The notes below the pieces were generated by a model that saw only the letters and a program-made list of their open reading frames with translations, was not told where the DNA came from and searched no databases. DNA of 5,209 bases from Pseudofrankia asymbiotica (GTDB lineage: Bacteria > Actinomycetota > Actinomycetes > Frankiales > Frankiaceae), in assembly GCF_001983105.1 (NCBI RefSeq), contig NZ_MOMC01000055.1, forward strand, positions 44,782-49,990, read 5' to 3'. Every line of letters starts with the position of its first letter. Positions within the stretch are counted from its first letter, which is position 1. Positions 1 to 5,209 of the stretch are shown here, in pieces. Position numbers and translations under genes: made by a program.

Positions 1-329
1 CTGAACCGCTCACCCTTCTACCAGGCGCCACGGACGAAGCGGACCACGCGCTTGCGGGAGAGCCGCACGTAGCCGATCGCATCGAGCGTGTCCTTGGCCT
101 CGCCGACGGCTTTGAGTCCGCGTATGGCATGGAACTGCTCGCAAGCGTGCACTGGATCGCCGCTCATGAGGCTATCGACCCGGACGACGCCGACGAGATC
201 TCTCGACTGGTCCGGGCCTGGACCCCCCGCGAGGGCCGAATGTTCACTGACAGCCACATCCGAACCGCCTGGCAGGCGCTCCGCGACCAGGGCTGGTTGC
301 CTTCCGGCGCCCACAGCGGCGGCTCCTAA
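1..329 (+). CDS. darG: DarG-type antitoxin, C-terminal part (5' end outside window)
   Basis: Reading from base 3, the frame is open from the window edge to a TAA at 327-329, giving about 108 residues with no start needed inside the window. The stretch YGMELLASVHWIAAHE (codons from about 123), followed by VRAWTPREGRMFTDSHIRTA, closely resembles, from memory, the C-terminal end of mycobacterial DarG (Rv0060), which reads GVELLASTHWVATREG and then VRKWTKRKGRIYSDDRI. In that family an N-terminal macrodomain removes ADP-ribose that the toxin DarT places on thymidine in DNA, and the C-terminal part binds and inhibits DarT directly. Only the C-terminal part is visible, so the macrodomain and the usual upstream darT must lie to the left. 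An ATG at 129 is internal, because similarity continues before it (GATDEADHALAGE, IERVLGLADGFE). I cannot tell whether the full gene is intact or a remnant. Family assignment is fairly sure but rests on recalled similarity. Confidence 0.68.
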   Translation, partial: EPLTLLPGATDEADHALAGEPHVADRIERVLGLADGFESAYGMELLASVHWIAAHEAIDPDDADEISRLVRAWTPREGRMFTDSHIRTAWQALRDQGWLPSGAHSGGS

Positions 330-348
330 GCAGCTGGCGCCGTTATCG

Positions 349-376
349 CGCGCCGGCTACCGAGTCGTCCGGCGCG
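349..376 (+). terminator. Candidate hairpin terminator after darG
   Basis: CGCGCCGG (349-356) and CCGGCGCG (369-376) form a perfect 8-bp, all-G/C inverted repeat with a 12-nt loop, starting 20 nt after the darG stop. There is no T-tract afterwards. Actinobacterial terminators often lack one, so position and stem quality are the only support. It also overlaps the 3' end of the small minus-strand ORF at 357-479. Confidence 0.33.
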
Positions 377-479
377 GCGCGGCGTGCCCAGTCATCTGTT
401 GCGAGCCGAGGATCTGGCCGACGACCAGTACTTCGAGGCGTTCGCCGTGGCGGTCCTGGCGTCGACGACCCCAGATCAT
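357..479 (-). CDS. Possible small protein, 40 aa, unrecognised
   Basis: On the minus strand an ATG at 477-479 opens a 40-codon ORF ending in TAG at 357-359. It is preceded by AGGGAG (plus positions 486-491), six bases before the start, the best Shine-Dalgarno in the left half of the window. The product begins MIWGRRRQDRHGERLEV and is Arg-rich, with a short hydrophobic stretch (LEVLVVGQILG). Third codon positions are mostly G/C, but the plus-strand frame through 384-470 is equally G/C-biased, so composition does not decide. I recognise no family. It could be a genuine small protein divergent from the NUDIX gene, the remnant of a larger mobile-element gene, or chance. Confidence 0.2.
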   Translation of the reverse strand: MIWGRRRQDRHGERLEVLVVGQILGSQQMTGHAAPRRTTR

Positions 480-492
480 GTTCTTCTCCCTC

Positions 493-507
493 TAGGCTCC
501 GTTCGTA
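493..507 (+). promoter_or_regulatory. Candidate -10 element for the NUDIX gene (leaderless)
   Basis: TAGGCT at 493-498 fits the actinobacterial TAnnnT -10 pattern and ends 8 nt before the ATG at 507, which would place transcription initiation at or very near the start codon. No Shine-Dalgarno precedes that ATG, consistent with a leaderless mRNA. No convincing -35 is visible at normal spacing. The same hexamer sits in the same place before corA. Confidence 0.35.
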
Positions 508-1061
508 TGCGTTCCTCCCCACACAGCGCGGATGACCTGCTCACGAGCTACCGGCCCGCCGGCCAGACCGAGACGAAGGACGTCGCCAGGGTCCGGGCAA
601 TGGTCGCCGGCACCTCGGACCCGTGGTCGCGGGACATTCCACTGCACCTCACGGGGTCGGCACTGATCGTGCATCCCGAGACCAGGCGCGTCCTGCTGCG
701 CTGGCACGACAGGATGGGGAGCTGGCTGCAGGTCGGCGGTCACGGCGACCCCGGGGAGACCGACCCGCTGAGCGTCGCCCTGCGCGAGGGCCGCGAGGAG
801 ACGGGCCTCGCGGATCTGCGCCCCTGGCCGACCGGGGAGCTGCGGCACACGGTCGTGGTCTCGGTGCCCGGGACGCCGCGCGAACCCGCGCATGAGCACG
901 CGGACCTTCGTTTCGTCCTGGCCACGGCCACCCCCGACGCGGCCAGCCCGGAGAAGCCGACCGCTCCCCTGCGCTGGCTCAGCCTGCCCGAGGCACTGGA
1001 GCTCGCCGCCGAGGACAACCTGCGCGAGACCCTGACGCGGACGCGGCGCCTGCTCGGCTGA
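507..1061 (+). CDS. NUDIX hydrolase
   Basis: This 184-residue protein belongs to the NUDIX superfamily, which hydrolyses nucleoside diphosphates linked to another group (X) using divalent metal; the substrate here cannot be predicted. The NUDIX box is clear: GHGDPGE (residues 78-84) followed by REGREETGL (93-101), containing the metal-binding EE pair (97-98). The spacer between the first Glu and RE is eight residues, one longer than the textbook GX5EX7REUXEEXGU pattern. Upstream is a beta strand (SALIVHPETRRVLLRW) and downstream PAHEHADLRFVLAT and PLRWLSLPEAL, both usual for this family. The frame is open back to a GTG at 384, which would add 41 residues, but I choose ATG 507: the next residues (SADDLLTSYRPA) resemble the N-terminus of related actinobacterial proteins as I recall them, and a -10-like element lies just before it. 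It ends 109 bp before corA, same strand. Confidence 0.86.
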   Translation: MRSSPHSADDLLTSYRPAGQTETKDVARVRAMVAGTSDPWSRDIPLHLTGSALIVHPETRRVLLRWHDRMGSWLQVGGHGDPGETDPLSVALREGREETGLADLRPWPTGELRHTVVVSVPGTPREPAHEHADLRFVLATATPDAASPEKPTAPLRWLSLPEALELAAEDNLRETLTRTRRLLG

Positions 1062-1139
1062 GCCGATACTCGCCGGGCCCGATGTTCGCCCGATCCGCTC
1101 CGCGGGCGTCAGGCTGGATGTCACGGTCGGGGCGATATA

Positions 1140-1170
1140 GGCGGCTGGCGATCCGCCGTAGGCTTTCCGC
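1140..1170 (+). promoter_or_regulatory. Candidate corA promoter with inverted repeat
   Basis: TAGGCT at 1159-1164 fits a TAnnnT -10 and is followed after 6 nt by the GTG at 1171, the spacing of a leaderless transcript; there is no Shine-Dalgarno. Directly upstream, GGCGG (1140-1144) and CCGCC (1153-1157) form a 5-bp inverted repeat with an 8-nt loop, lying where the -35/-10 spacer would be. It could be a small operator, but in GC-rich DNA a repeat this short may be chance. No clear -35 is seen. Confidence 0.3.
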
Positions 1171-2346
1171 GTGAGCTGGGAGCAGGACCGCGGGCCGAGG
1201 CCGCGCCGTCCCGTATCGGGTCCGGCGATGACGGTCAGGGAGGGTGCCGCACGGTTAGGCGACGCCCTGCGCAGGCCGGTGTCGCTGGTCCACCCGCGAC
1301 GTCGCACGGCTGGCCCGGAAGGACCTCCCCTGGGCGCGCGCGACGCGGTCGTGGCGTGCGGGGTGTACCGCCAGGGCGAGCGCGACCCGCATCCGCACGG
1401 GTTCGACGCGGCGCTGCGCACCGTGCGCGCCGGGAGGGACAGCTTCCTGTGGCTCGGCCTGTACGAGCCGTCGGAGGACGACCTGGCCGCGGTGGCCGCC
1501 ACGTTCGGGCTGCATCCGCTCGCGGTGGAGGACGCCAGCCAGAAACACGACCGGCCCAAGCTGGAACGCTACGACGACACCCTGTTCGCCGTGCTGAAGA
1601 CCATCCGCTACGTCGACCACGACAAGGTCTCCACGGCCGCGGAGATCGTGGAGACCGGCCAGATCATGGTCTTCCTGGGCCGCGATTTCGTGGTCACCGT
1701 CCGGCACGGTGCGCACGGCGAGCTGCAGACGCTGCGCGCCCGGCTGGAAGCCCGCCCTCAGCTGCTCGCCCGCGGCCCGGCCATCGTGCTGCACGCCATC
1801 GCCGACCACATCGTCGATGACTACCTGAAGGTCGCCGGCCTGATGGAGACCGACATCGACGCGCTCGAGAACTCCGTGTTCGACCACCGGACCCGGTTTC
1901 CCGACGCCGGAGCGGTCTATCTGCTCAAACGGGAGGTGGTGGAGTTCAAACACGCCGTGCTGCCACTGGCCGCCCCGTTGCGCGTCCTCGCCGACCCGGA
2001 CGGCGCGGCCGGGCTGGTCCCGTCCGACGTACGCAGCTACTTCCGCGACGTCGAGGACCATCTGCACCGCGTCACCGAACAGATCGCCGGATTCGACGAC
2101 CTCCTCGGTTCGCTCCTGCAGGCCACCCTGGCCCAGGTCTCCGTCGCCCAGAACCAGGACATGCGCAAGATCAGCGCCTGGGTGGCGATCGCCGCCGTTC
2201 CCACCGCGACCGCGGGCATCTACGGCATGAACTTCGAGCACATGCCCGAGCTGCGCCAGGTCTGGGGCTACCCGGCCGCCCTGGCGTTCATGGTCACGGT
2301 CAGCGTCCTGCTCTACGGCGTGTTCAAACGCAACGGCTGGCTGTAG
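1171..2346 (+). CDS. corA: CorA-family magnesium/cobalt transporter
   Basis: A 391-residue inner-membrane channel of the CorA/MIT family, which forms pentamers and imports Mg2+ (also Co2+ or Ni2+) driven by membrane potential. The long cytoplasmic domain (about residues 58-330) includes FLWLGLYEPSEDDL (92-105), HPLAVEDA (115-122), KLERYDD (130-136) and DFVVTVRHG (172-180), then the long alpha helices feeding the pore. Two C-terminal membrane segments follow, about 335-351 and 368-385, separated by the diagnostic YGMNF loop (GMN at 352-354) and MPEL. The protein ends in the basic VFKRNGWL typical of the family, so the 3' end is intact. The first ~55 residues are Arg/Pro-rich and not part of the conserved fold. 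The GTG at 1171 is supported by a -10-like TAGGCT 6 nt upstream; an ATG at 1228 (Met20) is the alternative start. The 3' end overlaps convergently with hsdM by 23 bp. Confidence 0.93.
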   Translation: MSWEQDRGPRPRRPVSGPAMTVREGAARLGDALRRPVSLVHPRRRTAGPEGPPLGARDAVVACGVYRQGERDPHPHGFDAALRTVRAGRDSFLWLGLYEPSEDDLAAVAATFGLHPLAVEDASQKHDRPKLERYDDTLFAVLKTIRYVDHDKVSTAAEIVETGQIMVFLGRDFVVTVRHGAHGELQTLRARLEARPQLLARGPAIVLHAIADHIVDDYLKVAGLMETDIDALENSVFDHRTRFPDAGAVYLLKREVVEFKHAVLPLAAPLRVLADPDGAAGLVPSDVRSYFRDVEDHLHRVTEQIAGFDDLLGSLLQATLAQVSVAQNQDMRKISAWVAIAAVPTATAGIYGMNFEHMPELRQVWGYPAALAFMVTVSVLLYGVFKRNGWL

Positions 2347-4003
2347 GACCGGCCGCGTCACCCGTGGCGTCGTCGTCAGTGCCGTCGCCGTCAGTGCCGT
2401 CGCCGTCAGTCCCGTCGCCGTCAGTCCCGTCGCCGTCAGCGGGACCGTCCAGGGCATCCGCTATCGCGACGAACCCGGCCAGGGCCGCCTGGAGATCCTC
2501 GACGATCTCGCGGGCGATGACGGCCGGCGGCAGGAGGCTGTCGGCGTCGTCGTGGGACGGGTCCCGCAGCCAGGTGACGTCGAGGTTGACCTTGTCGCGG
2601 GCGATCAGCTCGGCGCGGGTGAAGGGGCGGAAGCGCTCGGACTCGACCCGCTCGGCGCGGGGCCTGCCGGGGAGGTAGCACTCGACGAAGCCGTCCAGGT
2701 CGGCCTGGCGAAGCGGACGCTGGCGCAGTGTGAAGTGCTTGCCCGTGCGGAGGTCGTAGACCCAGACGACCGAGGTGTTCGGGCCGCCGTCCGGGCGCGG
2801 CGGCTTCTTCTCGAAGAACAGCACGCTGGCCTTGACGCCGCCGGCGTAGAAGATGCCGGTCGGCAGCCGCAGGATCGTGTGCAGGTCGAACTCGGCGAGC
2901 AGCCGCCGGCGCACCTTCTCACCGGCGCCACCCTCGAACAGCACGTTGTCCGGCAGGACGACCGCCGCCCGGCCGTTCACGGCGAGCAGCGACATGATGT
3001 GCTGCAGGAAGTTCAGCTGCTTGTTCGTGGTCGTGGCACAGAAGTCGTCGCGGTCGTAGGCGATGTCCTCGTTCTCCAGGCTGCCGTCGCTGCCGACGAC
3101 GGTGATCGCGGACTTCCTGCCGAACGGCGGGTTCGCCAGCACCAGCGAGGCGTGCCCGCGGGGCCTTTCCGCGAGCGCGTCGTCGACGACGATCGGAGAT
3201 GGGCCGTCGGCCGCGCCGATGCCGTGCAGCAGCATGTTCATCGCCGCGAGCCGGGCGGTGCCGGCCACCAGCTCGGTGCCCCAGATCCTCCCGGCGCCGA
3301 GCCCGCACCGCTCGTCCAGGCGGAGACCACTCGGGTGGTGCTCCCGGAGGTAGTGGTGCGCCGCGATGAGGAAGCCGCCGGTGCCGCAGGCCGGGTCGGA
3401 GATCGTGTCGTCGGGCCGTGGCTGGGTGACGGCGACCATCGCGTCGATCAGCGCGCGCGGGGTGAAGTACTGCCCGGCGCCGGTCTTGGTGTCCTCGGCG
3501 CCCCTGGCGAGCAGCCCCTCGTAGGCGTCGCCCTTGAGGTCGGTCCCCTCGACGGTCCAGTCCTCCCTGCCGATCAGGTCCCTGACCAGTCTCTCCAGCA
3601 GGGCGGGCCGGGTGATCCGGTTCCGCGCCCCCGCGAAGATCGTCGACAGCGTCGTGCCGGTTCCCTCGCCCAGCGTCTCGAGAATGTCCCGGTAGTGCCG
3701 CTCCAGGGCCTCGCCCCGCAACCGGACCAGCGACCGCCAGTCATGGGTGGACGGCACGACGGCCTTCGCCTCCGCCGCCGCCGCGGACGGGTCGGAGGCG
3801 ATCTCGTCGGCCATCTTCAGGAACAGCAGGTAGGAGAGCTGTTCGACGTACTCGATCGTCGACAGCCCGTTGTCCCGCAGCACGGTGCAGTAGCTCCACA
3901 GCTTCGCGACCAGCGCGTTCGCCTGAGTGCGCGCCTGTGTGGCGGACGCGGGGTTCACAGACGCGAGAGGCCCCGACACGGGGTTCGTGGACGCGGGGGT
4001 CAC
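2324..4003 (-). CDS. hsdM: Type I restriction-modification system, DNA methyltransferase subunit HsdM
   Basis: A 559-residue N6-adenine methyltransferase subunit that transfers a methyl group from S-adenosylmethionine to adenine at sites chosen by HsdS; two HsdM bind one HsdS. The N-terminal helical domain is about residues 28-145 (ALVAKLWSYCTVLRDNG, YVEQLSYLLFLKMADE). The catalytic domain follows with GQYFTPR (177-183), AdoMet motif I DPACGTGGFL (203-212), catalytic motif IV NPPF (291-294) and LPDNVLFEGG (350-359), all intact. The conserved part ends near residue 520 (EIVEDLQAALAGFVAIADALDG); after it comes an unusual Asp/Gly/Thr repeat tail. The GTG start at 4003 is supported by GGGAG (plus positions 4012-4016) at 8-nt spacing and by the GTGA overlap with the hsdS stop, implying translational coupling. 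A second in-frame GTG at 3958 lacks a Shine-Dalgarno. It is the last gene of its operon on this side, ending inside the convergent corA. Confidence 0.96.
   Translation of the reverse strand: MTPASTNPVSGPLASVNPASATQARTQANALVAKLWSYCTVLRDNGLSTIEYVEQLSYLLFLKMADEIASDPSAAAAEAKAVVPSTHDWRSLVRLRGEALERHYRDILETLGEGTGTTLSTIFAGARNRITRPALLERLVRDLIGREDWTVEGTDLKGDAYEGLLARGAEDTKTGAGQYFTPRALIDAMVAVTQPRPDDTISDPACGTGGFLIAAHHYLREHHPSGLRLDERCGLGAGRIWGTELVAGTARLAAMNMLLHGIGAADGPSPIVVDDALAERPRGHASLVLANPPFGRKSAITVVGSDGSLENEDIAYDRDDFCATTTNKQLNFLQHIMSLLAVNGRAAVVLPDNVLFEGGAGEKVRRRLLAEFDLHTILRLPTGIFYAGGVKASVLFFEKKPPRPDGGPNTSVVWVYDLRTGKHFTLRQRPLRQADLDGFVECYLPGRPRAERVESERFRPFTRAELIARDKVNLDVTWLRDPSHDDADSLLPPAVIAREIVEDLQAALAGFVAIADALDGPADGDGTDGDGTDGDGTDGDGTDDDATGDAAGPTASRCV
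2366..2440. repeat. 15-bp tandem repeat, five copies, in the hsdM 3' end
   Basis: Five consecutive 15-bp units on the plus strand: 2366-2380 (divergent, GGCGTCGTCGTCAGT), 2381-2395 and 2396-2410 (identical, GCCGTCGCCGTCAGT), 2411-2425 (first base C) and 2426-2440 (first base C, last base C). Read on the minus strand they encode repeated GDGTD units in HsdM. The unit length is a multiple of three, so copy-number change would keep the reading frame. Near identity of the central copies suggests recent slippage duplication. Confidence 0.93.
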
Positions 4004-4005
4004 AG
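3944..4005. repeat. 17-bp imperfect direct repeat at the hsdM start
   Basis: GGACGCGGGGTTCACAG (3944-3960) and GGACGCGGGGGTCACAG (3989-4005) match at 16 of 17 positions, 45 bp apart. On the minus strand each contains a GTG followed by codons for (T/N)PAS: the first is the chosen hsdM start, the second is Val16. The HsdM N-terminus therefore reads TPAS, TNPVS, VNPAS. The duplication creates two candidate starts 15 codons apart; only the outer one has a Shine-Dalgarno. Confidence 0.8.
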
Positions 4006-4016
4006 CGGGAACTCCC
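4000..4016 (-). promoter_or_regulatory. hsdM ribosome binding site and GTGA coupling overlap
   Basis: On the minus strand GGGAG (plus 4012-4016) lies 8 nt before the GTG at 4003, inside the last codons of hsdS. The hsdS TGA (4002-4000) shares bases with that GTG, giving a 4-bp GTGA overlap. This arrangement supports the start choice and implies that hsdM translation is coupled to that of hsdS. Confidence 0.75.
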
Positions 4017-5209
4017 GGGGAACGGGGATCGATCGCCGCGCGGCGGCATGCTCACCGGCGGGGTCTCGCGGCACGAGCCGGCCGCCGACCGCGCTGGCCA
4101 GGAGCGACCGCCGAAGGTGGGCCGCCCTGCTCAGCCCGTTCCGCGCGGCGCGGTCCAGGGCGTCGGCGCCGCTCATCAGCTCGTCGCAGACACCGACGAG
4201 CCGTTTCTGCGCGTCAAGTGGCGGAAGGGGGAACTCGACCGCGGCCAGCCGCTTCACGGAAAGATGGGCGATGTTCGTCGTGATTCGGGCCTCGCGCATG
4301 AAGCGGAGCGAGTGCATGTGCCGGCGGAAGACCAGCAACGCCCATTCCGGGAGCACGCCGGGACGGGGGCGGAAACGGAGCAGGCTGTTCGTGAAGGCGA
4401 CGTTCTCGGGGACGCCGCGGTAGATCGCCGGCCGGCCGAGGAGATGTGGGCTCTGTCCTTCGTTCAGGAGCACGTCACCCGGCTCGAGCCGGTACTTGGC
4501 AAAGACGCCCGAGAAATCCATCTCCTTGACGTCGGCGGTGTCGATCCGGTCCTCGAACACGTTGGCGACCCGAAGGTACGGTCGCATCTCGGGGCCGTGG
4601 TGCCAGTCCGGATGGCGCTGCCGGCCGAGGTCTATGACCCCGGCCTGACCCGTCGTCGTCACCGACCACGAGGCCGGCGGGCTCTCCGGTACCAGCGTGA
4701 GCAGGATCGCCTTCCGCAGCGAGCGGGTCCGCAGGCGGGCGCTCTCGACCTCGCGGACCGCCGCGTCGAGGCGGGAGAGGTGGTCTTCGAGGGTCCCGAC
4801 GATGCGGCGCTGTTCCGCTATCGGCGGCAGGGGCAACGGGATCTGCTGAACGCTGCGCGACGACAGGTGCTTGACGGTGACCGACGAGGTTCTGGCCCCT
4901 ATCGCGTCAAGGTAGCCCTGCAGCACGTGCAGAAGGAAACCCGGGTCATAGACATCTGGATCACGCACGGAGACCTTGCATACACGCTGGTTGAGAAGCG
5001 CCTCGGGGCCACGCCAGACGGCCACCCGGAAATCGCCGTCCATTCCGACGATCATGTCCCCGGCCCGGACGAGGTATTCCTCTTCGTACTCACCCGAATA
5101 ATAGGTGTCGCCGGCGAGCCGACCGACGTCGCGAATACGGATCAGAGGCATGCCGTGGCCATGGTCGTTGAACAGGCCCGACCTGAAGGCGAAGCCGTTC
5201 CGTACGTCC
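4000..5209 (-). CDS. hsdS: Type I restriction-modification system, specificity subunit HsdS (5' end outside window)
   Basis: HsdS sets the bipartite DNA target of a type I system through two target-recognition domains (TRDs) joined by helical spacers that also bind HsdM. About 402 residues are visible. The frame continues upstream of the ATG at 5151 to the window edge as DVRNGFAFRSGLFNDHGHG, the standard start of a first TRD, so that ATG is internal and the true start should lie a short way beyond 5209. Numbering from that internal Met: TRD1 runs to about 105 (PLIRIRDV; GDMIVGMDGDFRVAVW at 31-46), the first spacer is PLPPIAEQRRIVGTLEDHL (106-124) plus a long helix to about 152, TRD2 spans about 158-308 (MRPYLRVANVFEDRIDTADV), and the second spacer is PLPPLDAQKRLVG (308-320) onward. 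The two PLPP-x-x-x-Q-(R/K)-R motifs show the internal duplication typical of a full-length HsdS. The target sequence cannot be read from this. The stop overlaps the hsdM GTG. Confidence 0.94.
   Translation of the reverse strand, partial: DVRNGFAFRSGLFNDHGHGMPLIRIRDVGRLAGDTYYSGEYEEEYLVRAGDMIVGMDGDFRVAVWRGPEALLNQRVCKVSVRDPDVYDPGFLLHVLQGYLDAIGARTSSVTVKHLSSRSVQQIPLPLPPIAEQRRIVGTLEDHLSRLDAAVREVESARLRTRSLRKAILLTLVPESPPASWSVTTTGQAGVIDLGRQRHPDWHHGPEMRPYLRVANVFEDRIDTADVKEMDFSGVFAKYRLEPGDVLLNEGQSPHLLGRPAIYRGVPENVAFTNSLLRFRPRPGVLPEWALLVFRRHMHSLRFMREARITTNIAHLSVKRLAAVEFPLPPLDAQKRLVGVCDELMSGADALDRAARNGLSRAAHLRRSLLASAVGGRLVPRDPAGEHAAARRSIPVPREFPL

Noticed and set aside
18..495. Open frames at 18-314 (minus) and 88-495 (plus) overlapping the darG end
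   Set aside because: The frame ending at 329 contains the recognisable DarG C-terminal sequence; the others are shadows of it.
1055..1092. Palindrome CGGCTGAGCCG (1055-1065) and a 5-bp stem CGGGC/GCCCG (1074-1092) as a NUDIX-gene terminator
   Set aside because: The palindrome has only one base between its arms and spans the stop codon; the second stem is short with a 9-nt loop and no T-tract. Such structures are common by chance at this GC content.
492..1559. A 355-codon open frame on the minus strand opposite the NUDIX gene and the corA start
   Set aside because: It crosses two well-supported plus-strand genes and an intergenic region and has low-complexity Arg/Gly/Pro composition.
2366..2440. 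Possible CRISPR-like array
   Set aside because: The units are contiguous 15-mers without spacers, lie inside a coding frame and encode a protein repeat.
1255..2457. A 400-codon open frame on the minus strand opposite corA
   Set aside because: Its beginning merely translates the 15-bp tandem repeat in another frame (LTATGLTATGLTATA) and the rest mirrors corA; no motif supports it.
2552..4423. A 623-codon open frame on the plus strand across hsdM and hsdS
   Set aside because: It is antisense to two genes with intact diagnostic motifs, and its product is Arg/Gly/Val-rich low-complexity sequence without a recognisable domain; long antisense frames are expected in GC-rich DNA.
5149..5151. ATG at 5151 as the hsdS start
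   Set aside because: The frame stays open to the window edge and encodes DVRNGFAFRSGLFN, typical of the start of a first target-recognition domain, so the gene begins outside the window.

Overview
The window is GC-rich (by eye around 70%) with strong G/C bias at third codon positions and GTG start codons. Together with the protein families present, this points to an actinomycete; genus is not resolvable from the sequence alone. It carries five recognisable genes: two parts of prokaryotic defence systems flanking two ordinary cellular genes.

Left edge, plus strand (1-329): the last ~108 codons of a darG-type antitoxin, whose body and presumed darT toxin partner lie outside the window. A perfect 8-bp inverted repeat follows its stop. 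The next ~120 bp (384-506) is poorly explained: it is open in frame with the following gene, and on the other strand it holds a 40-codon ORF with a strong Shine-Dalgarno. At 507-1061 is a NUDIX hydrolase, and at 1171-2346 a complete CorA-family divalent cation transporter. Neither has a Shine-Dalgarno; both have a TAGGCT hexamer 6-8 nt before the start codon, suggesting leaderless transcripts.

Right half, minus strand (2324-5209): a type I restriction-modification pair read right to left, hsdS then hsdM, joined by a 4-bp GTGA stop/start overlap. hsdS is cut by the right edge, missing only its first residues. hsdM is complete and carries an unusual low-complexity Asp/Gly/Thr tail encoded by five 15-bp tandem repeats. 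Its last 23 bp overlap convergently with the end of corA. No hsdR is visible, and it cannot lie directly downstream of hsdM because corA occupies that position.

Working model: HsdS supplies DNA recognition to HsdM, forming an M2S1 adenine methyltransferase; with an HsdR elsewhere this becomes a restriction enzyme. DarTG is an ADP-ribosylating toxin-antitoxin system with known anti-phage activity. The window therefore looks like part of a defence island with a NUDIX gene and corA caught between modules. I do not see a clearly new system. The most unusual items are the repeat-encoded HsdM tail, the S-before-M gene order, and the unexplained 384-506 segment.
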